64,000 nucleotides of DNA from G963674685 sp964591275 (GCA_964591275.1 CAZQAE010000023.1:1-64000), one strand, 5' to 3'. Shown: positions 44,337 through 52,863, numbered from the stretch's first letter. Translations and numbers: made by a program. The notes: generated by a model from the sequence alone, not told the origin.

Positions 44337-44374
44337 ATCCCCGCGATCACATTGTGATGGCGGGGATTTTATTT
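44337..44374 (+). terminator. Rho-independent terminator
   Basis: Stem AATCCCCGC / GCGGGGATT with an extended ATCACA/TGTGAT inner stem, followed by TTTATTT. It ends the two-gene unit 43610-44303. Confidence 0.85.
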
Positions 44375-44478
44375 AAAGTGGGGTGATCGGTTAGCGCCAC
44401 ATATGCTCAGGCATCCTGATCTATGGGAATTATGGGAATTAAAGTGGGACAATACGAATTTTCCTTCGCTTTCGAAAA

Positions 44479-44561
44479 GTCCCGCAGGGACAGCTGAAAA
44501 TAACCCGTCGATTCATCGGCGGGATTACGGATGGTGCAGAAATTTTCGTCCTGTAGGGACG
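44479..44561. repeat. Cluster of three short palindromes
   Basis: GTCCCGCAGGGAC (44479-44491), CCCGTCGATTCATCGGCGGG (44504-44523) and CGTCCTGTAGGGACG (44547-44561) are imperfect or perfect dyads in 85 bp, next to a transposase remnant. They look like REP-type or IS-end-associated interspersed repeats. No coding sequence here. Confidence 0.5.
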
Positions 44562-44590
44562 ATTGAAATCAACCGGAGGTATGAATCACG

Positions 44591-45032
44591 TTATTTTTGC
44601 GAATAATATTCTTCGCTTCCTTCCTTGAAGGTGGGCTGGCTTCCGGTCCGCGCCATCATCCGGCGAAGGCCCGGCGTCCGGGTGGTGTCTACAACGTCCA
44701 GTTCCTCGTCTCCGGGGTAGCGTGTTTCCCCGCAGGAAGGACAAACGAACATCGAACGCGAATATGACACAGGGCCGAGGATCGACAACAAGGGCTTGCT
44801 TTGAAGTCCCTGGCTTCCCATTCGGCGGCCGCAGGAGCAGAGCACCGGCTCGGTCCGCCTGCCCGAACCGATTTTTCTCAGCAGGTCCGACAGCATTTTG
44901 GCGCCGGCTGTATGGACGGCGGCGCGTATGGCGCTCTCCCACGCCTCCAGGTCGGCGTTTCCCGCCTTCGACGGCTTTTCGAGAATGCGCTTTACTTCTT
45001 TGTCTTGCTCAATGGCGACCTGCGCCGTTTTT
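44591..45032 (-). pseudogene. ISKra4-type transposase, N-terminal remnant
   Basis: The frame runs from the stop before 45032. It reads QDKEVKRILEKPSKAGNADL, then the zinc-binding N-terminus CSCGRRMGSQ, LLSILGPVSYSRSMFVCPSCG, and DTTRTPGLRRMMARTG, matching the beginning of ISKra4-family transposases. It stops after about 145 codons, while the DDE catalytic domain (another 300 residues) is missing. The start lies inside the end of the upstream small gene, around an A8 run (minus strand; 45028-45035). Confidence 0.7.
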
Positions 45033-45350
45033 TTTCGACGGGTTCTTTAGAGCTTCACATAAGGCCTCTCCAATTTCCCGCAATTCCTTTGTCAATTTCT
45101 CAAAACGCCTGAAGTTGTCGATCTGCTGTTGATATTTGGCGACTTCCTTCAGGCTCTTGAGCCTTTTGGAGACGGTCTTTCCTCCTTCCTTGAAAGTGTA
45201 GAGGGGGTAAGGCCCGCGCCGCACCATCTCGCCTTCCTTGTTTTTGCCCTCCCTATACTGCTGGACAATACTTCCCCGTCTCATGCGATCCAGATTCGCT
45301 AATTCGGACAGGATGTCTTTGCGCCTTGCCGTGAGATCTTTTGAAGCCAT
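45009..45350 (-). CDS. Small IS-associated protein (DUF6788-like), upstream partner of the transposase
   Basis: 113 residues. ILSELANLDRMRRGSIVQQY and RRGPYPLYTFKEGGKTVSKR, then a coiled-coil-like helix, match the short proteins encoded ahead of ISKra4-type transposases. It is intact, with AAGGGTG as ribosome site. It overlaps the transposase frame; the A8 run in the overlap could permit slippage between the two frames. Confidence 0.6.
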   Translation of the reverse strand: MASKDLTARRKDILSELANLDRMRRGSIVQQYREGKNKEGEMVRRGPYPLYTFKEGGKTVSKRLKSLKEVAKYQQQIDNFRRFEKLTKELREIGEALCEALKNPSKKNGAGRH

Positions 45351-45538
45351 TTCACCCTTCGCATGTAGTACGCAAAACTACATTACCACAGGCAAAAAAA
45401 AGAGTAAGAAAAAAAAACCGGTTTTATGTCGCAGGCCCTTGACAGTTCTGTATTTTTTTTGCTAGCCCATAAGAAGATGAGAATCATGAGGGGGATTAAT
45501 TTTTTACGCTCAACAAACAGGGAAAAGGAGGTCGCTTG

Positions 45539-46399
45539 ATGCAAAAATTTTGTTTGATTTCAGTTTTATCAATCTTATTGCTGCTCGTAGCAGCGCAAAT
45601 CCTTAACGCCAGGGAATCGGCGGAACTCGTCGTTAATACATGGAGTGACGATTGCTGTGCAAGTTGCGATGCATTACCGGGTTTCAACAACATGGTCGGA
45701 CATTGGTTCAATGAAGTACGAGATGGCTCACATGGATCAAGAGCCTTTGATGATTACTCCAAATGGCGAATCGACGGACATTTCACTCAAGATCTTTTGA
45801 CTGATGGCACATATGAACAATACGCGGCGGATTCGTCCTGGATAGACTATGTCGATGTGGCAATTGTAGCATTGCATGGCACAAGAAGAAATTCTAATCA
45901 TCATTGGGGTGCAAGGGTTAGAAGTCAAAACATCAATGATGAGTGCATTGCTGACCCAGATGAAATGGAAGTTGGGGACTATAACAATGAAAACTTAGTC
46001 CTTGTTTCATGTTATTCTGTAAATAAAAACTACTTCTCACATTGGAGTGAATGGAAACAAATGTTCGGAGGGATGCAAGCGCTTAATGGTTTTCATGGCA
46101 AGGCCTGGTTGGCGGATTGGTTGCACGACGATTATGAAAACTTCGCTGATGATGGTTTCGATGTGCCTTTAAAAACGGCCTTTATGGATAACCTCTATGA
46201 GTCGAATGCGTTCAACGATGGTGGAACCATTGTTGATCAATGTCCGGTAACTGTTTCGGCAGGTTCATCTTCGACGGAAGCACGCAGCTACAGAGATAAT
46301 TACTATTACTATACATGGGGCTCAGACCCATCAGGGAATTCAAATTGGGCAAGATGGGGCGTTATAGGTTGCGATCCCGGCGGCGAAGGCGCATACTAA
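45539..46399 (+). CDS. Secreted DUF6345-like protein with caspase-type His-Cys pair
   Basis: 286 residues. Signal peptide (about 1-25). VDVAIVALHGTRR (H113-G114) and NLVLVSCYSVN (C158) are spaced and placed after strands as in clan-CD cysteine peptidases (caspase/gingipain fold), and the overall pattern resembles DUF6345 proteins. Protease activity is an inference from the HG...SC pair. ATG 45539 has GGAGG seven bases before it. It begins a three-gene exported-protein set with the two genes that follow. Confidence 0.6.
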   Translation: MQKFCLISVLSILLLLVAAQILNARESAELVVNTWSDDCCASCDALPGFNNMVGHWFNEVRDGSHGSRAFDDYSKWRIDGHFTQDLLTDGTYEQYAADSSWIDYVDVAIVALHGTRRNSNHHWGARVRSQNINDECIADPDEMEVGDYNNENLVLVSCYSVNKNYFSHWSEWKQMFGGMQALNGFHGKAWLADWLHDDYENFADDGFDVPLKTAFMDNLYESNAFNDGGTIVDQCPVTVSAGSSSTEARSYRDNYYYYTWGSDPSGNSNWARWGVIGCDPGGEGAY

Positions 46400-46418
46400 T
46401 AAATGAAAGGACATGGTC

Positions 46419-47342
46419 ATGAAAAGGCAACATTTAATCAGTTTTGTTCTCATTGCGCTCATCCTTCTTGTGCAAACCATCCAAGTCAGGGCCGACGAGG
46501 AGGACAATACATCGGAAAAATACTTCGGAGGTAAAAGAGTACTGGATTACAATGCAATTCTCGATGAAATATCTCAAAAGGAACAGAAAATCGATGAAAC
46601 GATTACCCAGAGTATGAGAAAATGCGAATCCTCTGTCGCCTCGTTTTCCAATGAGGATATTTCCGAATGGTATGAAGCGGGGAAAGCATTTACACGATCC
46701 ACTTTCCGTAATGGAAAAAAACTTCGAGATGAAAACGAAGATTTAATCATTAAAAGAAAGCTAGGATATTTGAGAATAATTGAGAAAAGAGGCATCGAGG
46801 AATCGAGAAACATCGCTTCGAGGTCCAATAAAACTTTAGACATCAGCAAAGAGGATGCGTTGGAAAGCGCTCTTGTATTTTCAGACTACATCGGAATTGA
46901 AAGAGATCAGATATGGGATGTCGATATTAAGGTTGTCGCCGGAGAAAGCGGAGGAGAAAACGGCGTTGTTGAGGAAAAAGTGGAAGCGGAGTATCTTGTG
47001 ACAATATATCGCTCGATAAACAACACACCCGTTGCCGACAGCCGCGTACGTTTGGCGATCAGCGATAGTGGGATTGTAACAAGAGTGCTTGCTCAATGGC
47101 CGATTCTTGAGGCTCAACCGGTTACTAAGCAGAAAGTGGATATTTCCCGGGTGGCGCTGAAAGTTTACGATCAATTGGACGCCATATACTATAAGAATCC
47201 GAAGGTAAGCTATGGCCTTTACCCCGTCATTGTCCATCAGGAAGACGGCGATGTCATTCGCGCCATGCCCGCTTTGCGCGTCATGGTGGTTCGTTCCGAG
47301 CAGGGACCTGTTATAGGATTCGATATTAACTTGGTGGAATAA
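46419..47342 (+). CDS. Secreted protein with PepSY-like C-terminal repeats
   Basis: 307 residues. A signal peptide ends near VRADEE; a charged helical region follows. From about 140 there are two PepSY-like units (SKEDALESALVFSDYIGI then EEKVEAEYLVTIYRSINNTPVADSRVRLAISDSG; SRVALKVYDQLD then YPVIVHQEDG). PepSY/FTP domains are typically propeptide or inhibitor modules of secreted peptidases. It lies directly after the DUF6345-like gene, so it may chaperone or inhibit that protein. The second ATG (46419) is chosen because AAAGG is correctly spaced for it. Confidence 0.6.
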   Translation: MKRQHLISFVLIALILLVQTIQVRADEEDNTSEKYFGGKRVLDYNAILDEISQKEQKIDETITQSMRKCESSVASFSNEDISEWYEAGKAFTRSTFRNGKKLRDENEDLIIKRKLGYLRIIEKRGIEESRNIASRSNKTLDISKEDALESALVFSDYIGIERDQIWDVDIKVVAGESGGENGVVEEKVEAEYLVTIYRSINNTPVADSRVRLAISDSGIVTRVLAQWPILEAQPVTKQKVDISRVALKVYDQLDAIYYKNPKVSYGLYPVIVHQEDGDVIRAMPALRVMVVRSEQGPVIGFDINLVE

Positions 47343-47369
47343 ATCCCCTAACGGGAAGGAGAAAAGGAA

Positions 47370-47810
47370 ATGAGGAATTTTAAGATATTCAACAGGCTGC
47401 CCTTCGCGTTGCTGCTTGTCATTCTCGTGGCATTACCCATTGCGCTGATGGCCTTATCCTGCGGCGATGATGATGACGATGATGATTCGGATGACTCTCA
47501 AACCCAGACATGTCAACATAGCTATGAAGATGCATGCGAGTTCATTACCGATATCCAAGCTCCGAATGATTCGGATTTGAATTGTGTTGATGCTTTTGAA
47601 TTCGGATTTGAAACGGTGAAGGAATGCCATGAAAACATTATCGAACCTCTCCTTGATTCCGAGAATCCCTGTGAAGTATTGGCCGGTGAATGCTTAAATA
47701 CGATGAGTGAGATTGACGAAGAATGTAGTGAAGTGACGCCGACCAGTTGCGAAAACGCCTGGGAAATATGGAGCGAATGTCTGGTGATCGCCGAGCAAGA
47801 GGATTGCTGA
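47370..47810 (+). CDS. Cys-rich lipoprotein with short Asp-rich spacer
   Basis: 146 residues. Lipobox MALSCGDDD (Cys31), seven Asp plus SDDS, then a domain with eleven cysteines in a helical-looking spacing (CQHSYEDACEF, CVDAFEFGFETVKEC, CEVLAGEC, CSEVTPTSCENAWEIWSEC), probably all disulfide-bonded. No family is recognised. AAGGAG lies upstream; a terminator follows. Confidence 0.7.
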   Translation: MRNFKIFNRLPFALLLVILVALPIALMALSCGDDDDDDDSDDSQTQTCQHSYEDACEFITDIQAPNDSDLNCVDAFEFGFETVKECHENIIEPLLDSENPCEVLAGECLNTMSEIDEECSEVTPTSCENAWEIWSECLVIAEQEDC

Positions 47811-47831
47811 TCGACTTTTGACCGATTCGAT

Positions 47832-47864
47832 AACGAGGTTGCCTAATAAACAGCCTCGTTTTTC
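47832..47864 (+). terminator. Rho-independent terminator
   Basis: AACGAGG / CCTCGTT stem with a 15-base loop and a T-tract, closing the 45539-47810 unit. Confidence 0.75.
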
Positions 47865-48128
47865 TTCACCAAGGCTTAAGTAGTCGTCCCTGCAAAATGT
47901 CCTGACATATTGAAAAAAATTTTGCCAGGCAAGAGAGTGTGGTACAGCCTATCGAGAGCCTCAAGGTCGAGCGATCGCCCTCGACCGTGATCCTTGGCAA
48001 CATTCCTCAAACGCGGACGTATTTGGTTGGGAGCGTAAATCAAGCGCTTGTCAAACAATCACCCGATCACTCAGTCGTCGCCCGCTCACTCATCGGCGAC
48101 GTACGCTCACTTGGCTTCGTGTCTTGAC

Positions 48129-48599
48129 TTAGCGAAGAATAACCCTTGCGTCGGCTATGACAGCCCTTAGCGGCGAAGCGATAACCGGATTGAGATCAAT
48201 GGATTCGATAACTTCACGCATTTGATAGGCCGCTTCGGAAAAATCAGCAATCAATTGCGCCACGGATTCGACATTGATGGCTGCGGCGCCGCGGAGCCCT
48301 TCCAGAAGCGGACGTCCTTTGAGCATGCGAAGCGCCGAAAGGGCTTCCCCTTCCGATACAGGCGCCATGCGAATGACCACATCCTTATAAACTTCCACCG
48401 AAGTGCCTCCGATGCCGACAACAACCACGACATCGAATTGGGGATCGGTTTTTGCGCCGACGATAAGTTCCAATCCCGGCGGCAGCATTTCGTCCAGCAA
48501 TACGCCCGCGAAGCCTTTAAGACCGGAGAACTTTTTGAATATCTCCCGCAGGTGCTTGAGTGTTATGTGGATTTGAGAAACTATGCAGGGGTGGTCCAA
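48129..48599 (-). pseudogene. ADP-forming acyl-CoA synthetase beta-type ATP-grasp fragment
   Basis: 156 codons. GVLLDEMLPPGLELIVGAKT, then DPQFDVVVVVGIGGTSVEVYKDVVIRMAP, KGRPLLEGLRG and the ending SIDLNPVIASPL..VIADARVIL are the C-terminal two thirds of the AcdB/ACD-beta ATP-grasp subunit. The N-terminal third with the HKxxxGGV motif is missing, and the frame breaks where a CusA remnant on the other strand begins. Truncated; it would not bind ATP properly. Confidence 0.75.
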
Positions 48600-48751
48600 T
48601 GGTCGGGGGTCTCATCAGTTCAACAATACTGATCTTAATCATACTTCCGGCAGTTTATTTGCTTTATAAAAAGGGAGATGAACCGACGCTTTTTCAGTCA
48701 AACGAAAAAAGAAAGCAGCAAGCCTTCAAAAAGGCTTTTGAAAACGAATAA
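48590..48751 (+). pseudogene. CusA/CzcA heavy-metal RND efflux pump, C-terminal remnant
   Basis: GGPMVGGLISSTILILIILP then AVYLLYKK matches the last transmembrane helix of CusA-type pumps (APMVGGM..LLxLxxxPAxY). Everything upstream is gone; the sequence abuts the ATP-grasp fragment on the opposite strand, marking a deletion junction. Its natural neighbour, a YHS-type metal protein gene, is still present downstream. Confidence 0.65.
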
Positions 48752-48895
48752 ACACGATAGAAATGCGGGGGAATAAAAATGACGGACTTAAAAAATGAAC
48801 TTGATGCGGAAAAAGAATGGCGAAAATATGCTGATTATGGGTACCGATCCGAGCAAATAGGAAAAGCCAACAGATCGAAAAAGAGGTCAAATACC

Positions 48896-49195
48896 ATGAA
48901 AGACTTGTTCATACTTCTCATCGCGACTGTTTTTGTGCTCGCCATCGCCTCGGTCAGTTTCGCCTGCGACGAAAATTCCGATGTCTCGGCAAAGGCGGAT
49001 ACGACGACGGCGGCGCCGAAAGTGTTCGACAAGGCACAGACCGTCGGGACGCAAGTCACCTGCCCTGTCATGGGCACTGTCTTTGCCATTGAAAAAGACA
49101 CGATTCACAAAGAGTACAAAGGCAAGCACGTGTATTTGTGCTGCCAGGGATGCATTGAAAAGTTCAAGGCCGATCCGGGAAAGTATACAAAATAA
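48896..49195 (+). CDS. Periplasmic YHS/TRASH-like heavy-metal-binding protein
   Basis: 99 residues. Signal peptide (MKDLFILLIATVFVLAIASV, then SFA), then VTCPVMGT, YKGKHVYLCCQGCIEKFKADP: the YHS/TRASH metal-binding pattern with three closely spaced cysteines plus the CPVMG cysteine. Such proteins accompany copper/heavy-metal efflux systems, in agreement with the CusA remnant 145 bp upstream. An in-frame ATG at 48779 with GGGGGA would add 39 charged residues before the signal peptide, which is unlikely for an exported protein. Confidence 0.75.
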   Translation: MKDLFILLIATVFVLAIASVSFACDENSDVSAKADTTTAAPKVFDKAQTVGTQVTCPVMGTVFAIEKDTIHKEYKGKHVYLCCQGCIEKFKADPGKYTK

Positions 49196-49223
49196 GCTCA
49201 TCTCTCTTTCCTAAAATGACACC

Positions 49224-49257
49224 AAGAGCTTCTTGCCAAACACGGCAAGAGGCTCTT
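49224..49257 (+). terminator. Terminator-like hairpin
   Basis: A 14-bp stem AAGAGCTTCTTGCC / GGCAAGAGGCTCTT (one G-U pair) with a 6-base loop, 29 bp after the YHS gene; the T-tract is weak. Confidence 0.6.
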
Positions 49258-49522
49258 TGTCTGAAAGGGTAAAGAAAGAAGGCGGAAAGAGGTTCTCTTT
49301 CGTTTCAGAAAGAAAATTATTTCTCCCAATTACCGCATTTTCGTTGACTACAGAGACATTGGAGAATTTCTCAACTTTTCCTTTTATCTTGACTTTCCAG
49401 AAGCAATTGACTATGGACGGAGGTCGCGAACCGTAAGTGTTCGCAGCTTTATTTTGCGCACTGCGCAGGGAAATATTCGGGGCTTGGTCTTTGAATCGGT
49501 AATGAGAAAAGGAGAATGCAAA

Positions 49523-50866
49523 GTGAAAAATGCGTCGATTATCATTCTATTTGTCGTCATCTTTGCGGCATCAGCCCAGATGACTCCATCCTACGCCCTG
49601 GACATCGCCGAACTCCAAAAATCGATTGACGAAAAAGGCGCCGAGTGGACAGCCGGCGAAACAAAGTTTTCGCACCTAAGCGCCGAAGGGTTCGCGCAAA
49701 TGCTTAACTATCCGCTGGAAACCCCCGTTTTGCCGGAAGGAAAGATTCTCCACGAGTGGAACGGCGAAGTTAAAGATGATCCCCCCGATCAGCTCGACTG
49801 GAGGGATTATAACGGCAAGAACTTCCTGACCTCGATCAAGGACCAGCATCCCTGCGGTTCGTGCGCCACCTTCAGCACCGTCGGCTGCCTGGAATCCCAC
49901 ATCAAGATCGTCATGGACAATGAATTCATCGAGCCGAATCTGGCTGAGCAGCTTGTATGGTCTTGCTCAGGCGGGATAATGCCGCCAGCCACTTTTTTTC
50001 ATACTCTGGGATGGCTGCAAAGCGAGGGAACCGCGGATGAGGCTTGTTTTCCCTACGATGCCGAGGAGCAATGCGCCGACAGTTCCCTGGGCCGCGTCGA
50101 TTGCGCGGAGCGTTGCGAGGATTGGGAAAACCGGACATACGGCATTGATGAATATCAATTTTTTATGTTCCAGCAGCCGGAAACCTTTATCCAACCTCTG
50201 CAAAGCGGCCCCATCGTCGCGGGCTTCATGGTCTTCGAGGATTTCCAGGACTACACCGAAGGCGTTTACGATCACACCACGGGAGCGATGCTGGGAGGCC
50301 ACGCCGTGCTTATCGTAGGATACGACGCGCAGGAAGAGTACTGGATCTGCAAGAACAGTTGGGGAGCCGACTGGGGTGAAAACGGCTACTTCCGCGTTCG
50401 CTGGGGCGACGGCCTGCTCGACTTCGGCTACCAGGCCGCACACATGGACGTCAGCTTTGAAAGTGTTTGCGGCGGCAATGAAGCGCCCGCCATCAGCGAT
50501 CTGGTCGTTTCCGGCAAAGCCGAAGGCGAATCCGAGATTCTCTTCAATTATGAGGATTTGGACGCCAATCTGGCCGGCGCCGAACTCTTTTATTCCATTG
50601 ATGGCGGCGACTTTGTCCGTTTCGACTCCCCGACCACGCAGCTCGTTGGCCTAAGCGGCGAAGCGTCATTTATCATTGCGGATGAATTTTCCTCCATCCA
50701 GGTTTACGTCAAGGACATCTGCGGCGTTGAAAGTAATCAACTCAATGTCGGCGAGCAAGTCGATGATGATGACGATGACACAGCCGATGACGACGCGGCT
50801 GACGATGACGAAGCCGACGGCGACGACGATGACGACGATGATGACGACAGCGGATGCGGCTGTTAA
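49523..50866 (+). CDS. Secreted papain-like (C1) cysteine peptidase with Asp-rich tail ending GCGC
   Basis: 447 residues. Signal peptide to about residue 26, a short pro-region, then the C1 catalytic domain: oxyanion Gln108 and nucleophile Cys114 in DQHPCGSCATFS, catalytic His in GGHAVLIVGYD, Asn in CKNSWGADWGENGYFRV. A beta-sandwich-like domain (AISDLVVSGKAEGESEILFNY) follows, then an Asp-rich tail and SGCGC at the very end, as in the C45 hydrolase. A GTG start at 49523 is chosen because GGAG lies eight bases before it and the signal peptide begins there. Confidence 0.88.
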   Translation: MKNASIIILFVVIFAASAQMTPSYALDIAELQKSIDEKGAEWTAGETKFSHLSAEGFAQMLNYPLETPVLPEGKILHEWNGEVKDDPPDQLDWRDYNGKNFLTSIKDQHPCGSCATFSTVGCLESHIKIVMDNEFIEPNLAEQLVWSCSGGIMPPATFFHTLGWLQSEGTADEACFPYDAEEQCADSSLGRVDCAERCEDWENRTYGIDEYQFFMFQQPETFIQPLQSGPIVAGFMVFEDFQDYTEGVYDHTTGAMLGGHAVLIVGYDAQEEYWICKNSWGADWGENGYFRVRWGDGLLDFGYQAAHMDVSFESVCGGNEAPAISDLVVSGKAEGESEILFNYEDLDANLAGAELFYSIDGGDFVRFDSPTTQLVGLSGEASFIIADEFSSIQVYVKDICGVESNQLNVGEQVDDDDDDTADDDAADDDEADGDDDDDDDDDSGCGC

Positions 50867-50890
50867 TTTTTAGTTCCTTTAATTAAACCA

Positions 50891-50924
50891 AAGGGCGGGC
50901 CTTAAAAGGGCGCCGCCCTTTTTC
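50891..50924 (+). terminator. Rho-independent terminator of the C1 peptidase gene
   Basis: AAGGGCGG / CCGCCCTT stem followed by TTTTTCTTT, 25 bp after the stop codon. Confidence 0.8.
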
Positions 50925-50970
50925 TTTATGAAAACTGACTCATCCGAACAAGCCTCAATATTGCATTGCG

Positions 50971-51285
50971 ATGGCGTTGATACTATCCACGAGGGCGCTT
51001 TATCAGTGGGTTATTGATGGCGAGGAAAAAATCCCCTCGGACGCCGCGCGTCGCAATTATCGACGGCTGCCAAAGTGCGGCCCTCGTTGTCGAGACAGGC
51101 ATGCGTGCAAAGCGCGGGCTGTTTGGAATGACGAATTAGACGAACCGCGCAACGGACGTTGTAGAATGCACGGTGGCCTTTCTTGCGGTCCTGGCAGGGA
51201 TTCCATTGCACAATATCAGCGGCGGCGGTGGAAACTGTATCGACTTGCCAAGGCAATCAACCGGGCGGCGCTTCCTTGCGAATAG
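50971..51285 (+). CDS. HGGxSTG-like small phage-type protein
   Basis: Up to 104 residues. KCGPRCRDRHACKARAV and RCRMHGGLSCGPGRDSI match the phage-borne HGGxSTG proteins (zinc-like cysteines plus the HGG-x-S/T-x-G box; here a Cys replaces the second Thr). No ribosome site precedes the ATG, so the true start or functionality is uncertain; it may be a prophage relic. Confidence 0.45.
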   Translation: MALILSTRALYQWVIDGEEKIPSDAARRNYRRLPKCGPRCRDRHACKARAVWNDELDEPRNGRCRMHGGLSCGPGRDSIAQYQRRRWKLYRLAKAINRAALPCE

Positions 51286-51328
51286 CGAACCTGACATAAT
51301 GGTAACTTACTAAAAGCAGGAGGAATCC

Positions 51329-51477
51329 ATGAAGGCCTTGAAAACCACGTTGGTGGTAGCCTGGTTGCAGGCTTAGCCTAGTGCTTTGCGCTGGCGTTAT
51401 CTTACGGCGACGATGATGATGCCGGACGTTCCTTCCCTCGAAAGCCTGCGATGGATGACAACGAACTACTTCTTTAA
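51329..51477 (+). pseudogene. Degenerate short Asp-rich lipoprotein gene
   Basis: GCAGGAGG precedes ATG 51329, which reads MKALKTTLVVAWLQA and stops. A different frame then continues with YGDDDDAG and ends MDDNELLL. The order signal peptide, GDDDD and short tail equals the lipoproteins at 52864 onwards, so this is a frameshifted paralogue. Confidence 0.6.
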
Positions 51478-51608
51478 TGCATAAATTATGTTATAGTGTT
51501 TTAATTGGAGGAATTTGGTCACTATCTTGAGGATGCCTCAGGGCTTCGGCAAAGTCGCGACAAACCCTTGATGTTCCTCAAAGCGCATTTTGGCCCCCCC
51601 GAATTTTT

Positions 51609-51641
51609 CAAGGCGTGTCCTCGGACTTTTCCGAGGCCTTG
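51609..51641. other. Structured leader hairpin before the PilZ gene
   Basis: CCTCGGA-CTTT-TCCGAGG (51619-51636), extended by CAAGG/CCTTG, about 47 bp before the ATG at 51688. There is no T-tract after it, so it is not an obvious terminator; it could affect translation or mRNA stability. Confidence 0.4.
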
Positions 51642-51687
51642 AGAGATGCTTTCAACCGTTGGCGGCAAGCCGAATAAAGAGGGAGTC

Positions 51688-52395
51688 ATGGTTCCGCAAA
51701 TAGCTGAAAACTTTGAACTCGTCAGCGAAAAAAAGACGGTCGCGTTGCTTAAGGAAGCCTGCGATCTCAAGCTGAGAATAAAGTTGTATCGGACGGCTGA
51801 TGAAACACCTGCTTACTCCAACCTTTTAGGGATAAACGAAAGCCATTTGATCCTGGCCGGCCTTCAACCCAAGGAACTGGAAGAATCCTTCGTCCAGCCC
51901 TGCTCCATTGAGGCGGATTTCAAGATGGCGGACAAGGGTGCCTTTTCCTTTAACACCACTGTCCAGGGTGTTCGGGTGGGCAAGGAATATCAATTCTACA
52001 CGGATTGGCCGTCATCGCTCCGGGTTTATCAGCGGCGGAAATATTTTCGCGCCCACCCAACTCAGGAATTGCCGGCGACCTGCGTTTCGATCAGCAAACG
52101 TAACACGGTGGGTCGGGTGCGCGTGGAAAACATCAGCCTTGACGGCGCTTTGCTCACCTTTTCCAGCACAGCCGACATCAGTGTGGGAAAAATCCTGAAG
52201 AATATCCGTCTGCGCCTGGCGAGCGAGGGGGAATTGAACGCGGACGGCATCGTCCGGCTTGTGATGCCCGGAGAGAAAGGGGGCTGCTGCCTCGGCATTC
52301 AGTTTGACGTGCTGGACAGGGAAACCCACAAACGTCTCACTGCCTACATCATCAAATGCCAGAAACAGATGATTCGGCGAAAAGTCGACGTCTGA
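51688..52395 (+). CDS. PilZ-domain c-di-GMP-binding protein (YcgR-like)
   Basis: 235 residues. An N-terminal YcgR/flagellar-brake-like domain (about 20-110) is followed by a PilZ domain with the c-di-GMP motifs RRKYFR (R116-R121) and N148-x-S150-x-x-G153 in VENISLDGALL. It should bind cyclic di-GMP and modulate motility or surface behaviour in the cytoplasm, fitting the type IV pilus genes elsewhere in the window. AGAGGGAG precedes the ATG. Confidence 0.85.
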   Translation: MVPQIAENFELVSEKKTVALLKEACDLKLRIKLYRTADETPAYSNLLGINESHLILAGLQPKELEESFVQPCSIEADFKMADKGAFSFNTTVQGVRVGKEYQFYTDWPSSLRVYQRRKYFRAHPTQELPATCVSISKRNTVGRVRVENISLDGALLTFSSTADISVGKILKNIRLRLASEGELNADGIVRLVMPGEKGGCCLGIQFDVLDRETHKRLTAYIIKCQKQMIRRKVDV

Positions 52396-52863
52396 GCGGC
52401 GATCCCTCCGTCCTGGTTCATCGTCCTGCCTGAAATTGTTCACGCCCAGAAAGCCGTGTGCGATGTACAGCGGCTCAGGGTTTAATGAGAACCGATTCAA
52501 TCGACCTTGTCCCGCTTTTTGGACTTCCTCTGTATTCACGGACCGCGACTGCGTGGGGTGCCTCTCTTCCATTGTGGGTCTAGTTTACTACCAACCTCTC
52601 AAATCTCTCCTCTCTTCGCGCTACGTCCGTTTTCCGCTCCACCCATCATAGCAACATATAGAAGGTCAAAAAGCGAACCGGGGCTTTATTATTATCCGAA
52701 GCAATCAAGAAAATGCGTCGGTGAACCCTTCCATAAATCGAATAGGCGACAACGGCTCCGGGCGGTGTAGCCCAAGCAATCAACGGAGCGGCGGCTTCCC
52801 TTCCAAAACCGAGCGGCCTATAGTGGCGACAGCTTAAGAAAATCAAAAACAAGGATCGGGATT
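52396..52863. other. Gap of about 470 bp without a gene
   Basis: No intact gene. The stretch 52773-52800 resembles 51249-51276 (the 3' end of the HGGxSTG-like gene), so part of it is a decayed duplicate of the sequence upstream of the lipoprotein pseudogene at 51329. Confidence 0.45.

Noticed and set aside
45439..45467. TTGACA at 45439 as promoter of the DUF6345-like gene
   Set aside because: No acceptable -10 element at the right spacing; the next AT-rich hexamer is too far away.
47876..48058. A 60-codon minus-strand frame in the gap after the Cys-rich lipoprotein
   Set aside because: Could be a transposase or integrase scrap, but no family motif is clear enough to call.
48779..48895. An earlier start for the YHS protein at 48779
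   Set aside because: It has a fair ribosome site, but would put 39 charged residues before a clean signal peptide; export would be impaired.
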